Shown here: positions 8,701-19,180 of the stretch, piece by piece
How the letters are laid out: each line of letters begins with the position of its first letter
Numbering within the stretch: position 1 is the stretch's first letter
Source of the DNA: an uncultured bacterium
GTDB lineage: Bacteria > Bacillota > Clostridia > Lachnospirales > Lachnospiraceae
DNA length: 39,114 nt
Assembly: GCA_947651225.1 (NCBI GenBank)
Contig: CANSYK010000031.1
Span: 1-39,114 of the forward strand
Direction: 5' to 3'
Made by a program: the position numbers and the translations under genes
The notes under the pieces: generated by a model
The model's input: only the letters and a program-made list of their open reading frames with translations
Told to the model about the DNA's origin: nothing
Databases searched by the model: none

Positions 8701-9108
8701 CTATTTCCTACCTGCAAGATCAATTCTTGTAAGTGCCTTTTTCAATGCAAGTTCCGCACGAATCATATCAACATCCTTACGTCCGCTCTTAATACGATTT
8801 TCCGCACGTTCCTTTGCCTCATTGGCACGTTCGACATCAATTTCATCGGGCCACTCACAGGATTCTGCGAGTACTGTTACCTTATCTTTTCGGATTTCGA
8901 CAAAGCCATCATGCAGCGCCGCTTCTTTTGTTCCTGTCCCCTGCCTGATTTTTAACACACCCGGTTCCAGAATGGCAGTAAGAGGAATGTGACCGGCAAG
9001 CACGCCAATCTCACCCTCTGATGTTTTCATTTCTACCATTTCAACATCTTCGTTAAAGAAGATGCGTGTCGGAGAGATAATCTGCAGGTTGAATGTTTTG
9101 TCAGCCAT
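8701..9108 (-). CDS. atpC: ATP synthase epsilon subunit
   Basis: A 135-residue F1 epsilon subunit of the central stalk, which couples rotation to catalysis and can inhibit ATP hydrolysis. The N-terminal beta-sandwich includes GEIGVLAGHIPLTAILEPG, and the C-terminal two-helix part includes ERANEAKERAENRI. The frame is open a few codons further upstream, but GGGGGA sits five bases before the ATG at 9108, giving MADKTFNLQI, the expected start. It is the last gene of the atp operon. Confidence 0.94.
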   Translation of the reverse strand: MADKTFNLQIISPTRIFFNEDVEMVEMKTSEGEIGVLAGHIPLTAILEPGVLKIRQGTGTKEAALHDGFVEIRKDKVTVLAESCEWPDEIDVERANEAKERAENRIKSGRKDVDMIRAELALKKALTRIDLAGRK

Positions 9109-9132
9109 ATTCATCCCCCATATCAAATACTG

Positions 9133-10548
<1,416 letters not shown>

Positions 10549-10561
10549 TTACTTATATTTT

Positions 10562-11443
10562 CTATGAGATGGCGGATGCTCCCGCTATAATCTCTGTAAG
10601 TTCCTGTGTAATAGACGCCTGTCTGGCTCTATTATATTTCAGGGACAAATCACTAATCATTTCTTCTGCGTTGCTGGTAGCAGAATCCATCGCCTGCATA
10701 CGCGCACCGTTCTCGCTGGCATGTGACTCAACCAAACCTCCATATATCAAACTGTTTATATATTTTGGAATAATTGCGTCCAATGCCTCTTCCGGCTCAG
10801 GCTCATAATTCATCAGCGTAATCCTGTCAATCGGATCTTCCGACACATCTTCTGCTTCCGATATAATATCCTCTGCGTCAATTGGCAGAAGCTTCATCAA
10901 TGTCGGAATCTGCACAACCGTATTTTTAAATATGGTATATGCAAGATAGATTTCTCCAATTTCCCCCTGTACAAAGCGGCTTAGCACTTCTTTTCCAATC
11001 TGTGTTGCATCACTGTAGAGCGGCTCATTGATTGCATCCGAATAATCTCCGGCACGCTCAAAGCCTTGACGTTCCAGTGCATCTCTGCCTTTTGTCCCTA
11101 CAGCAAAAATCATGGTATTTTCCTTTGTAAAACGCCCGTCCTTTGTGACCAGCTTAACTACATTGGAATTATAACCGCCTGCCAGGCCTCTGTTAGAGCT
11201 GATAAGGATTACTGCTTTTTTTTCTGACTGGCTTTTTTGAAGAAATGGATGTGACATCTGACCTGATTTTGCAATCATGCCGGCAACTGTATTGTACATC
11301 GTATCAAAATAAGGCTTTGATACCTCTGCGCCAACCTTTGCCTTCTGCAGCTTTACAGAAGACACCAGCTTCATTGCTTTCGTAATCTGTCCAGTGCTTT
11401 GTACACTTTCCTTACGCCTTTTAATATCTCTCATTGAAGCCAT
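10562..11443 (-). CDS. atpG: ATP synthase gamma subunit
   Basis: A 293-residue central rotor shaft of F1. Typical N-terminus MASMRDIKRRKESVQSTGQI and C-terminus YNRARQASITQELTEIIAGA. The open frame extends 16 codons upstream to 11491, but those codons include a repeat shared with the isomerase leader. GAGGG before the ATG at 11443 supports the shorter start. It follows atpA after a 93-bp gap, the widest in this half of the operon. Confidence 0.95.
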   Translation of the reverse strand: MASMRDIKRRKESVQSTGQITKAMKLVSSVKLQKAKVGAEVSKPYFDTMYNTVAGMIAKSGQMSHPFLQKSQSEKKAVILISSNRGLAGGYNSNVVKLVTKDGRFTKENTMIFAVGTKGRDALERQGFERAGDYSDAINEPLYSDATQIGKEVLSRFVQGEIGEIYLAYTIFKNTVVQIPTLMKLLPIDAEDIISEAEDVSEDPIDRITLMNYEPEPEEALDAIIPKYINSLIYGGLVESHASENGARMQAMDSATSNAEEMISDLSLKYNRARQASITQELTEIIAGASAIS

Positions 11444-11467
11444 ATCGTTTCCCTCGCAATCCATTTT

Positions 11468-11491
11468 ATTCCCGCATATGCAATAAACCAA
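11468..11491 (-). repeat. Leader element upstream of atpG, shared with the isomerase leader
   Basis: Matches 1145-1168 at 21 of 24 positions (minus core TTATTGCATATGCGGG). It lies in the atpA-atpG spacer. No hairpin or promoter is obvious within it. Confidence 0.5.
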
Positions 11492-11536
11492 ACATACCTA
11501 TACACACATTTGGCAACCACATATGGGTAACACATT

Positions 11537-13048
11537 TTAACTATGTGCAAAACCGGCCTTATATCCTTCAATCGCTTGAATCAGTTTCTTTTCGGTGTCT
11601 TCCGTAATCTCACCCACAATGCGAATGCTTTCAGGCACCTCTGGATATTTTGTATCAATATATTCAAATAATCCTTTTTCAAATTCCAGAATATCCTCTA
11701 ACTCAATGTCAATCAGATATTTCTTTGTTGCCGCATAAATAATGATTACTTCATTTTCTACTGGCATTGGATTATACTGATCCTGTTTTAAAATTTCACG
11801 GATGCGCTCGCCCTGTGCAAGCTGTGCTTTCGTCTCAGGATCAAGGTCGGAACTGAACTGCGAAAATGCTGCAAGTTCACGGTACTGCGCAAGCTCAATA
11901 CGGATTGGCCCAGAAATCTTCTTCATTGCCTTAATCTGCGCCGCACCACCTACACGTGATACCGACAATCCGGCGTTTACGGCTGGACGGAAACCAGCAT
12001 TAAACATTTCTGTTTCCAGATAAATCTGTCCATCCGTGATAGAAATAACGTTGGTAGGGATATATGCAGATACATCGCCTGCCTGCGTTTCAATAATCGG
12101 AAGCGCCGTTAAAGAGCCGCCGCCCAAAGCATCAGAAAGCCTTGCCGCACGCTCCAAAAGCCTTGAATGAAGATAGAATACATCACCCGGATATGCCTCA
12201 CGCCCAGGTGGACGCTTCAAAAGTAAAGCAAGTGTACGGTAAGCTGCCGCATGTTTTGTCAGATCATCATAAATAATAAGCACATCCTGCCCATTTTCCA
12301 TCCACTCTTCACCAATCGCACAGCCGGAATATGGAGCAATATACTGCAATGGCGCCAGCTCACTGGCAGTTGATGCTACGATTGTCGTATAATCCATTGC
12401 ACCAAACTCTTCCAGTTTTGACACGATAGAAGCTACGGTAGAAGCCTTCTGGCCGATTGCCACATAGATACACTTTACATTCTGCCCTTTCTGGTTAATA
12501 ATCGTATCAATCGCAATCGCAGTTTTACCAGTCTGACGGTCTCCGATAATAAGCTCACGCTGTCCCCTTCCAATCGGAATCATGGAGTCAATCGCTTTAA
12601 TACCTGTCTGCAATGGTGTATCGACTGATTTTCTGGAAATAACACCAGAAGCAACTCTTTCAATCTCACGATGCTTTGTTGTCTCTATCGGACCTTTTCC
12701 ATCAATTGGCTGTCCTAATGCATTTACGACACGTCCAAGTAATGCATCGCCAACCGGAACCTCTACCACACGCCCGGTTGTCTTGACAATATCACCTTCA
12801 TTGATATTTTTATGGTCTCCTAAGAGTACAGCACCGACATTATCTTCTTCAAGGTTTAACACCATGCCGTAAATTTCATTTGGAAATTCAAGAAGTTCAC
12901 CCTGCATCGCCTTTTCCAGGCCATGAATACGGGCGATACCATCGGCAACCTGGATTACAGTACCTGTGTCCGATACTTCGAATCTGGTACTATAGTTCTT
13001 AATCTGTTCCTTGATTACGGAACTGATTTCTTCAGGTTTCAAATTCAT
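11537..13048 (-). CDS. atpA: ATP synthase alpha subunit
   Basis: A 503-residue F1 subunit carrying the non-catalytic nucleotide sites and the regulatory interface. The P-loop GDRQTGKT is at residues 169-176; the alpha signature [17 protein letters not shown] lies near 350. Length matches the family (about 500-515). The start has AGGAG four bases upstream. It lies between atpH and atpG. Confidence 0.97.
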   Translation of the reverse strand: MNLKPEEISSVIKEQIKNYSTRFEVSDTGTVIQVADGIARIHGLEKAMQGELLEFPNEIYGMVLNLEEDNVGAVLLGDHKNINEGDIVKTTGRVVEVPVGDALLGRVVNALGQPIDGKGPIETTKHREIERVASGVISRKSVDTPLQTGIKAIDSMIPIGRGQRELIIGDRQTGKTAIAIDTIINQKGQNVKCIYVAIGQKASTVASIVSKLEEFGAMDYTTIVASTASELAPLQYIAPYSGCAIGEEWMENGQDVLIIYDDLTKHAAAYRTLALLLKRPPGREAYPGDVFYLHSRLLERAARLSDALGGGSLTALPIIETQAGDVSAYIPTNVISITDGQIYLETEMFNAGFRPAVNAGLSVSRVGGAAQIKAMKKISGPIRIELAQYRELAAFSQFSSDLDPETKAQLAQGERIREILKQDQYNPMPVENEVIIIYAATKKYLIDIELEDILEFEKGLFEYIDTKYPEVPESIRIVGEITEDTEKKLIQAIEGYKAGFAHS

Positions 13049-13078
13049 GATACTCCTGCACCTTCTTTCTTAAATATT

Positions 13079-13630
13079 TTATTTAGCAAGCTGGATTTTG
13101 GACAGTTCTTTTGCCATGTTTCCAAGCTTTGTCCGAATACTGCTGTCTACAACTCTGTCCCCAATGCGAATTACCATGCCGCCAATCAGCCCTGCATCCA
13201 CACTATAATCAATGCGGAATGACTGATATGATGTTGTCTCAAGCAAACGCTTTTCCAGACTTGCTTTCTGTTTCTGCGTAAGTTCTACTGCAGATGTCAC
13301 ATACGCAGTCCCTATTTTTTTGTATTCCCACACCCGTTCTTCAAAGTAGGCAAGAATGCCTTCTATCTCTGAAAACCTGCCTTTCTCAGCAACGGTTGTC
13401 AAAAGTCCTGTCAGTTGTTTTGAAGCCCTGCCCTGAAATACTTCTTCCAGCATGGAAATCTTCTGCTCCACTGGAATTTTTGGATGATTCAAAAGCCTGA
13501 CATACTCTTCATTTTTCTGAAAAACAGCATGCACAGCCTCAACCTCCTGAAACAGAGAATCAACTATGCCTTCTTCAACGGCAACCTCAAACAGAGCTTC
13601 GCCATATGTCTTCGCTATTAACTTAGCCAT
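13079..13630 (-). CDS. atpH: ATP synthase delta subunit
   Basis: A 183-residue F1 delta subunit, the peripheral-stalk cap joining F1 to subunit b. It begins MAKLIAKTYGEALFEVA, as delta subunits do, and ends with the conserved GGMVIRIGDRVVDSSIRTKL. It overlaps the end of atpF by 13 bp, implying translational coupling. Confidence 0.94.
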   Translation of the reverse strand: MAKLIAKTYGEALFEVAVEEGIVDSLFQEVEAVHAVFQKNEEYVRLLNHPKIPVEQKISMLEEVFQGRASKQLTGLLTTVAEKGRFSEIEGILAYFEERVWEYKKIGTAYVTSAVELTQKQKASLEKRLLETTSYQSFRIDYSVDAGLIGGMVIRIGDRVVDSSIRTKLGNMAKELSKIQLAK

Positions 13631-14172
13631 GTCTCATCACCCATTTCTTCCAATGTATCTGCGATTAACTGTGACTGTTTATTCTCATCTAAAGAAGCTG
13701 CAACGATTTTACCCGCCATAACAGAAGCAACGGATATCATCTCCTGTTTCACTTCATCTTTCACCTTATTCTTTTCCAGTTCCACTTCACGGTTTGCCCG
13801 TTCCAGAACCCTGGCTGCTTCTTCTTTGGCCTCGTTTACAATTTCATTTTCCTTCTTCTGTGCCTTTTTTCGTGTCTCTGTCAGAATCTCTTCTGCCTCT
13901 TTGCTAACACCCTTTAATTTGGCATCATACTCCTCTTTAAAATGAATTGCCTGCTCCTTCTCCTTTGCCGCTGTTTCCATATTCTCCCGTATACCATCCT
14001 GTCTCTTCTTCAGAAGATCCCTTGCAGGATTAAATAACAGATACGACAGAAGCACAAATAACGCAAACATCGCAATCATTGTAATTACGGCATCGACCAG
14101 GAGCTGCGGATCTAACCCGAAGATATAATCGCCCAATGCGTCACCAGCCAAAGCAACTTTCATTACATTCAC
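13618..14172 (-). CDS. atpF: ATP synthase b subunit
   Basis: A 184-residue Fo b subunit: one N-terminal membrane helix (VDAVITMIAMFALFVLLSYLLF) followed by a long charged helix forming the peripheral stalk (AKEKEQAIHF through VKDEVKQEM). Start choice: AAAGGAGG lies seven bases before a GTG at 14172, giving MNVMKVALAGD; an ATG three codons later is the alternative. The 3' end overlaps atpH. Confidence 0.92.
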   Translation of the reverse strand: MNVMKVALAGDALGDYIFGLDPQLLVDAVITMIAMFALFVLLSYLLFNPARDLLKKRQDGIRENMETAAKEKEQAIHFKEEYDAKLKGVSKEAEEILTETRKKAQKKENEIVNEAKEEAARVLERANREVELEKNKVKDEVKQEMISVASVMAGKIVAASLDENKQSQLIADTLEEMGDETWLS

Positions 14173-14274
14173 TTGATAGCCTCCTTTCTGCAATTAGCCC
14201 TTTCTTCGCTGTCTGCTGCCTTTTTCACATCAAGTGCTGTATCGCAGCATTTTTCAGCAAACAGAATACGCTGA

Positions 14275-14577
<303 letters not shown>

Positions 14578-14671
14578 TTAAATCATCTGTGACGAAAAAT
14601 GCTGCCTGTACATTTTTCATAGGTGTGATTTAGCTTTTACTTAGCGAGGTCCTTCCATACTTAGTAAAGCT

Positions 14672-15451
14672 TCACACCGTCTCATCACCAATTGCATCTG
14701 ACACAAAACACATAGTAAGCATACAGAATACATATGTCTGAATCGCACCGGAAAATACATCCAGATATACATGGAGCGCAGCCGGCCATACCAATGTAAG
14801 TACTCTTGGCAAAAGACCATACAAAAGCCCCATCATAACCGTACCGGATAAAATATTACCAAACAGACGCAATGACATGGAAATCGGAGTTGAAAACTCA
14901 CTAATCAGATTCATTGGAAAGAATAAGAAGATTGGTTCAAACAACCCTTTGATTTTCCCAAACTTCTGATACTTAAATCCATTGAACTGAATCAGTATCC
15001 AAGTCATAATTGCTAACGGAAATGTTACACCATAATCTGCTGTCGGCGGGCGCAACCCAAGCAGTCCGGATAAATTGCACACCAGTATAAACATAAACAA
15101 GGCGCTGACATAATTCCGAAACTTCAGTGCTTTTTTCTCACCCATAGAGCTTGTTACCATACCGTTTAACGACTCGACAATAAGCTCTACTACATTCAGA
15201 AATGGTCCCGGTACTTTATTCGGATCAGCATTCTTAATCGCACGGTTTGCACAAACCGCAAAAATGAGTATCGTAACAATCACAATAATCATGGAAATAT
15301 GTGTTGTCGTAAGATAAACATCCCAGCCGAAGAAAGAAAACTTCGTATCCGAATAACCATGGATAAAGAAATCTACCTGTCCACCGCTATCGGCATGGAG
15401 CAGATTTCCACCATTTAATCCCATTGACATTCCTAAAATGCCATTTCCCAC
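14672..15451 (-). CDS. atpB: ATP synthase a subunit
   Basis: A 259-residue Fo stator channel subunit with several membrane helices. The essential arginine lies in SMSLRLFGNILSG, and the C-terminal helices include YVFCMLTMCFVSDAIG. The start used is a GTG at 15451 with GGTGAG just upstream; ATG codons seven and nine residues later are alternatives, so the first residues are uncertain. It is separated from atpE by a 133-bp spacer without a gene. Confidence 0.94.
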   Translation of the reverse strand: MGNGILGMSMGLNGGNLLHADSGGQVDFFIHGYSDTKFSFFGWDVYLTTTHISMIIVIVTILIFAVCANRAIKNADPNKVPGPFLNVVELIVESLNGMVTSSMGEKKALKFRNYVSALFMFILVCNLSGLLGLRPPTADYGVTFPLAIMTWILIQFNGFKYQKFGKIKGLFEPIFLFFPMNLISEFSTPISMSLRLFGNILSGTVMMGLLYGLLPRVLTLVWPAALHVYLDVFSGAIQTYVFCMLTMCFVSDAIGDETV

Positions 15452-15564
15452 ATTCTCACCTTCCTTTTCTTAGATTTTTTATGGAGCCACAGATTATCCC
15501 CGCAACCCACACATTTCTGCAAAACTGCAGATTTATTGAAATAGCAAATTAATGCTATAACAAA

Positions 15565-15942
15565 CTACGTCAAATATTTGTGAAGCACTGGATTGAACAA
15601 TGCTGTCACCTTAATCCCAAATAGGCTCAATATAACTCCAAGCGGATGAATATAACCAGACAGCACAAACGAAACTCCTACTGCTGCTGCCATAAAGAAC
15701 ATTCTTTGAAATGCCGCCGCCTGAACATGCTTCTGTGCATGTTTCGCATCCATATCAAGTGCAATATCCAAGTGACGGTACATATGAAGTATAATGCCTG
15801 CTGCCACGGCCCCGCCAACAATCACTCCCGCAATTGCAGCAAGACGGTGCGTTGCAAGTATCGTCAGAATAATTCCAACTCCTGCCACCCATATCGCCAA
15901 GCCAATCAGCATCTCTTTACAAACCTGTTTTGCCTGTCTCAT
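15565..15942 (-). CDS. atpI: ATP synthase subunit I-like membrane protein
   Basis: A 125-residue protein with four hydrophobic segments (starting near residues 12, 35, 78 and 100), matching the AtpI family that precedes atpB in Firmicutes operons and assists c-ring assembly or ion supply. It overlaps the preceding gene by ATGA (15939-15942), indicating coupled translation. Sequence conservation in this family is low, so the assignment leans on position and topology. Confidence 0.82.
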   Translation of the reverse strand: MRQAKQVCKEMLIGLAIWVAGVGIILTILATHRLAAIAGVIVGGAVAAGIILHMYRHLDIALDMDAKHAQKHVQAAAFQRMFFMAAAVGVSFVLSGYIHPLGVILSLFGIKVTALFNPVLHKYLT

Positions 15943-16286
15943 CGATTTGCTCCTCTGTGTTCTGGATACCTCTTTTTCTTCCCCTCCATGACATGGGAAA
16001 AATCCTCCTCTGGATGATTTTCATGGTATTCCTTTAAATTCTTCATGTACTCTGCCTGTTCCTGCTCTTTTTTCAAATCCGCAGCATAAAAAGAGCGAGT
16101 CAGCAAATACAGATTACGGAATGCGGCTCCTATCCCGATAAACAACATAAGTAAAAATAAAAGCCCCTGGTTCAACCAGTTATTCAGCCAATATCCAATC
16201 ACACCGCATAAAAAAACAGGAACCATCATACTTATTCCGATTTGCGAAATCATGGCAAAACTCCGCAGAACCTTTTTATCTTTCAT
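15939..16286 (-). CDS. atpZ: AtpZ/AtpI-type ATP synthase accessory protein
   Basis: A 115-residue protein with two membrane helices (about residues 10-32 and 36-55) and a charged C-terminal tail. It matches the small AtpZ family (ATPase gene 1) found at the head of Firmicutes atp operons and implicated in cation supply to Fo. The frame is open to 16340, but GGGAGG lies four bases before the ATG at 16286, giving MKDKKVLRSF. It is the first gene of the operon, preceded by a probable promoter at 16348-16376. Confidence 0.8.
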   Translation of the reverse strand: MKDKKVLRSFAMISQIGISMMVPVFLCGVIGYWLNNWLNQGLLFLLMLFIGIGAAFRNLYLLTRSFYAADLKKEQEQAEYMKNLKEYHENHPEEDFSHVMEGKKKRYPEHRGANR

Positions 16287-16314
16287 GATGCCTCCCTTCA
16301 TCGTACCTACAATC

Positions 16315-16342
16315 AGGTGTGGCTTAACAAAACTACACACCT
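16315..16342 (-). promoter_or_regulatory. Stem-loop in the atp operon leader
   Basis: Arms AGGTGTG (16315-16321) and CACACCT (16336-16342) with a 14-nt loop, located at the predicted start of the atp transcript. It may stabilise the 5' end. No T-run follows, so it is not a terminator. Confidence 0.4.
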
Positions 16343-16347
16343 TTATT

Positions 16348-16376
16348 ATTATAAGTTATCATCTAGGAAAAGTCCA
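16348..16376 (-). promoter_or_regulatory. Probable ATP synthase operon promoter
   Basis: On the minus strand: -35 TGGACT (16371-16376), a 17-bp spacer, perfect -10 TATAAT (16348-16353). It lies 62 bp before the atpZ start. The -35 matches four of six consensus bases. Confidence 0.5.
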
Positions 16377-16476
16377 TAATATGGAATCTTTTTTTACAGA
16401 TTTTTCCGCAGTAACTATATCATTTTTTACTTTACAATACTATTTTGGCAGATTATAATATTTCTAATACCTCGTT

Positions 16477-16493
16477 GTTACGATTCACGGCTG
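16477..16493 (-). repeat. Dispersed repeat R1, copy 3
   Basis: Plus strand GTTACGATTCACGGCTG in the divergent spacer between the atp operon and the DUF402 gene. It carries the GATTC variant also seen at 30533. The rest of the spacer (16377-16600) shows no gene. Confidence 0.6.
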
Positions 16494-16609
16494 TCATTTT
16501 TCCTGCATACATGGAATAATGACAGGAAATCCATCTTAAGGAACTACTAAAAAAACATTCTTCGCAACTTGTCCATTTAATTTTACACTTCCTAACAAGG
16601 AGACTGCCT

Positions 16610-17104
16610 ATGAAATCAATACGACTATTCCGAAAACGCTATCTGCCAGATGAGACCATTGAGTTAAAAGACGACATTATTCTGTCCCTTTCCGAAAATA
16701 TGCTGATTACAAAATGGGATGTTTTAAAACCCCGCAGTGACATTTCTAATGGTTTCTCTGCCTACTTCTTTGACAAAGGCATCAAAGTCAGCAAAATATA
16801 CAACGCAGACCAGGAGCTTGTATATTGGTACTGTGATATTGTTGAGCCGCAAATTGATACAGAAACTGGTATGTATGTTTTTACCGATTTACTGATTGAT
16901 ATTCTGATTTATCCCGACGGCCATGTTGAGGTGTCAGATTTAGATGAGTTTGCTGATATGATTGAACAGGAGATACTGTCCCAGGCTTTAAGCATTGAAG
17001 CACTGCGCCGCACAGACCATCTTTTAAACCTGATTTATTCTGGCAACTTCCCAAAATTAACAAAATACATCGAAAACGTTGAAAAAACGGCAGCCTGTTC
17101 CTGA
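16610..17104 (+). CDS. DUF402 domain protein
   Basis: A 164-residue cytoplasmic protein and the only clear plus-strand gene in the window. It matches the DUF402 fold: an N-terminal beta-strand region, WYCDIV near residue 69, then VFTDLLIDILIYPDGHVEVSDLDEF near 84-108, where conserved Asp residues would bind metal. Characterised relatives include nucleoside tri/diphosphatases of Gram-positive bacteria and FomD; substrate here is unknown. The start has AAGGAG seven bases upstream. Its stop codon lies inside the shared terminator hairpin with serS. Confidence 0.8.
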   Translation: MKSIRLFRKRYLPDETIELKDDIILSLSENMLITKWDVLKPRSDISNGFSAYFFDKGIKVSKIYNADQELVYWYCDIVEPQIDTETGMYVFTDLLIDILIYPDGHVEVSDLDEFADMIEQEILSQALSIEALRRTDHLLNLIYSGNFPKLTKYIENVEKTAACS

Positions 17105-17129
17105 ATTCAGAAACAAGCTGCTGCTTTTT
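17082..17129. terminator. Bidirectional terminator between the DUF402 gene and serS
   Basis: A long imperfect hairpin (GCAGC...TGTT, CTGAATTCAG core, AACA...GCTGC) is flanked by CTTTTT on the plus strand and, on the minus strand, by a run of six T. It serves two convergent genes. Confidence 0.75.
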
Positions 17130-17161
17130 GCATAAATATTGCTGTTATCTTTTGTATCATT

Positions 17162-18451
17162 CTATTTACCAGGAACAAGCATTTCCTTACCACCCATATA
17201 TGGACGCAACGCCTCTGGAATCAAAACCGTGCCATCTGCCTGCAAATTATTTTCCAGAAATGCGATCAGCATACGAGGCGGCGCTACCACAGTATTATTC
17301 AGGGTATGGGCAAAGTACTTGCTTCCGTCCTCTTTCCGGATACGAATTTGCAGACGGCGTGCCTGGGCATCGCCTAAGTTCGAACAGCTTCCAATCTCAA
17401 AATATTTTTGCTGGCGAGGAGACCATGCCTCCACATCAATAGATTTCACCTTTAAGTCCGCCAAATCACCAGAACAACATTCCAGTGTACGCACCGGAAT
17501 ATCCAGTGTACGGAACAAATCAACCGTATTCTGCCAGAGTTTATGAAACCATTCCATACTCTCTTCTGGTTTACATACTACAATCATTTCCTGCTTTTCG
17601 AACTGATGGATACGGTAAACACCACGCTCTTCAATACCATGTGCACCTTTTTCCTTTCGGAAACAAGGAGAATAGGAAGTCAAAGTTTTAGGAAGCTCCT
17701 TTTCATCTGTGATCGTATCAATAAATTTACCAATCATAGAATGCTCACTTGTACCAATCAAATACAAATCCTCGCCTTCGATTTTATACATCATGGCATC
17801 CATTTCTGCAAAACTCATAACACCTGTCACAACATTGCTGCGAATCATATAAGGAGGGATACAATAGGTAAATCCTCTGTTAATCATAAAATCTCTTGCA
17901 TATGTGATCACTGCAGAATGAAGCCTTGCCATATCTCCCATCAGGTAATAAAAACCATTACCAGCCACTTTTCCTGCCGCATCAATATCTAATCCATGAA
18001 AGCTTTCCATGATTTCCGCATGGTATGGCACCTCATAATCAGGAACAACAGGCTCACCAAACTTTTCAATCTCAACATTTTCGCTGTCATCTTTACCGAT
18101 TGGAACACTTGGGTCAATAATGTTTGGAATTACCATCATAATCTCCCTGACTTTTTCCTGAAACGCTTTCTCTTGTGCAGAAAGTTCTTCCAGACGCTGT
18201 GCATTTTGTGCTACTTCTGCCTTCTTTGCCTCAGCCTCTTCCTTCTTTCCCTGTCCCATCAGCGCACCGATTTCTTTGGAAATCTTTTTGCGGGATGCCC
18301 TAAGCGCATCCGCCTCCTGCTGTGCTTTGCGTGCTTTCTCATCCAGTTCAATTACTTCATCCACAAGAGGAAGCTTATCCTCCTGGAATTTATTACGAAT
18401 ATTTTCCTTTACCACATCAGGATTTTCCCTCAGAAATTTAATATCTAACAT
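17162..18451 (-). CDS. serS: Seryl-tRNA synthetase
   Basis: A 429-residue class II synthetase that charges tRNA-Ser (and tRNA-Sec where present). The N-terminal 100 residues form the tRNA-binding coiled-coil arm (ARKAQQEADALRASRKKISKE). The catalytic core carries IGTSEHSM, motif 2 (CFRKEKGAHGIEERGVYRIHQF) and motif 3 (VVAPPRMLIAFLENN). IGTSEHSM differs from the IPTAE of many bacterial enzymes. AAAGGAG lies seven bases before the ATG. There is no room for a T-box leader: the next gene ends 49 bp upstream. Confidence 0.96.
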   Translation of the reverse strand: MLDIKFLRENPDVVKENIRNKFQEDKLPLVDEVIELDEKARKAQQEADALRASRKKISKEIGALMGQGKKEEAEAKKAEVAQNAQRLEELSAQEKAFQEKVREIMMVIPNIIDPSVPIGKDDSENVEIEKFGEPVVPDYEVPYHAEIMESFHGLDIDAAGKVAGNGFYYLMGDMARLHSAVITYARDFMINRGFTYCIPPYMIRSNVVTGVMSFAEMDAMMYKIEGEDLYLIGTSEHSMIGKFIDTITDEKELPKTLTSYSPCFRKEKGAHGIEERGVYRIHQFEKQEMIVVCKPEESMEWFHKLWQNTVDLFRTLDIPVRTLECCSGDLADLKVKSIDVEAWSPRQQKYFEIGSCSNLGDAQARRLQIRIRKEDGSKYFAHTLNNTVVAPPRMLIAFLENNLQADGTVLIPEALRPYMGGKEMLVPGK

Positions 18452-18500
18452 ATTCTCTCTCCTTTAATCGCTCGCTAATTATCTACACTGCTTTCCGTTT

Positions 18501-19094
18501 CTACAGACCCACCGGTACTTTTGTCTCCTCTGGTGCCACTGACCCTTCTGGTTCCGGTGTTGCTGCTTCATCTGGTACTGCCGTTTCTTCCGTTCCTGGT
18601 GTTGCTGTTCCATCTGGTGCTGCCGTTTCTTCCGCTCCTGGTGCATCTGTTTCATCTGGCACCACTGTTGGCATCGGTGTTTCTGTTGGCTTTGGTGTTG
18701 GCTTTGGCTTCTGGTACTTGCCAATCTTAACTACTGCTGAAAATTTACCATACGTAATTCTATAATTATTAGTTGTCCGAAATGCACGAACCTTTACATA
18801 ATATGCTTTACTGGATTTCAGTTTCTTTAGTTTGCAAGTCTGTGCCCTAATTCCATCTACCTGCTTATATTTTCCATTTTTAGAAGTCGAAAGCCAAATC
18901 TGGTATCCTGTTACGTTTCCCTTTTTCGCAATTTTAATTGTAGCTGTTGTTTTTGTACGTTTTGTTACAGTAACAGACGGCTTTGGCAGTGATGCCGCCT
19001 CTGTTCCTGATGATGCAAAAATTCCAACACAAATTGCTGTAAGCAGCAGGAACAAAATGCCAAATTGTACTGCTTTTTTTCTTTTCTCTGTCAT
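18501..19094 (-). CDS. Secreted Fn3-domain protein with Pro/Thr/Glu-rich tail
   Basis: A 197-residue exported protein. Residues 1-34 form a signal peptide (KRKK, then FGILFLLLTAICVGIF, with a cleavage-like TEAAS). Residues 37-130 resemble a fibronectin type III domain (GYQIWLSTSKNGKY, AYYVKVRAF), similar to the Fn3 module ending the galactanase at 31805-35022. Residues 130-197 are a low-complexity tail made partly of 14-residue repeats (GAEETAAPDGTATP). No sortase motif, membrane anchor or enzyme domain is seen, so how it is retained is unknown. GGAGGG lies five bases upstream. The gene is 49 bp from serS. Confidence 0.75.
   Translation of the reverse strand: MTEKRKKAVQFGILFLLLTAICVGIFASSGTEAASLPKPSVTVTKRTKTTATIKIAKKGNVTGYQIWLSTSKNGKYKQVDGIRAQTCKLKKLKSSKAYYVKVRAFRTTNNYRITYGKFSAVVKIGKYQKPKPTPKPTETPMPTVVPDETDAPGAEETAAPDGTATPGTEETAVPDEAATPEPEGSVAPEETKVPVGL
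18556..18670 (-). repeat. 42-bp tandem repeats in the Fn3 protein tail
   Basis: Two full 42-bp units (18556-18597 and 18598-18639) and a partial third. The unit length is a multiple of three, so copy-number change would alter tail length without breaking the frame. Confidence 0.75.
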
Positions 19095-19180
19095 ATTAAC
19101 CCTCCATATCCATTTTACATGCCATACGTCTACAAATATTTTCTACAATTTTTCCATGAGAAAAAGCAATGAATGATTTT

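Noticed and set aside
18452-18500. T-box riboswitch for serS
   Set aside because: Only 49 bp separate serS from the upstream gene, far too short for a T-box leader.
18556-18670. Frame-switching phase variation in the Fn3 protein
   Set aside because: The repeat unit is 42 bp, a multiple of three, so copy changes keep the frame.
18521-18730. Plus-strand Leu/Val-rich frame suggesting a membrane peptide
   Set aside because: It is the antisense of the Pro/Thr/Glu repeat tail and has no ribosome site.
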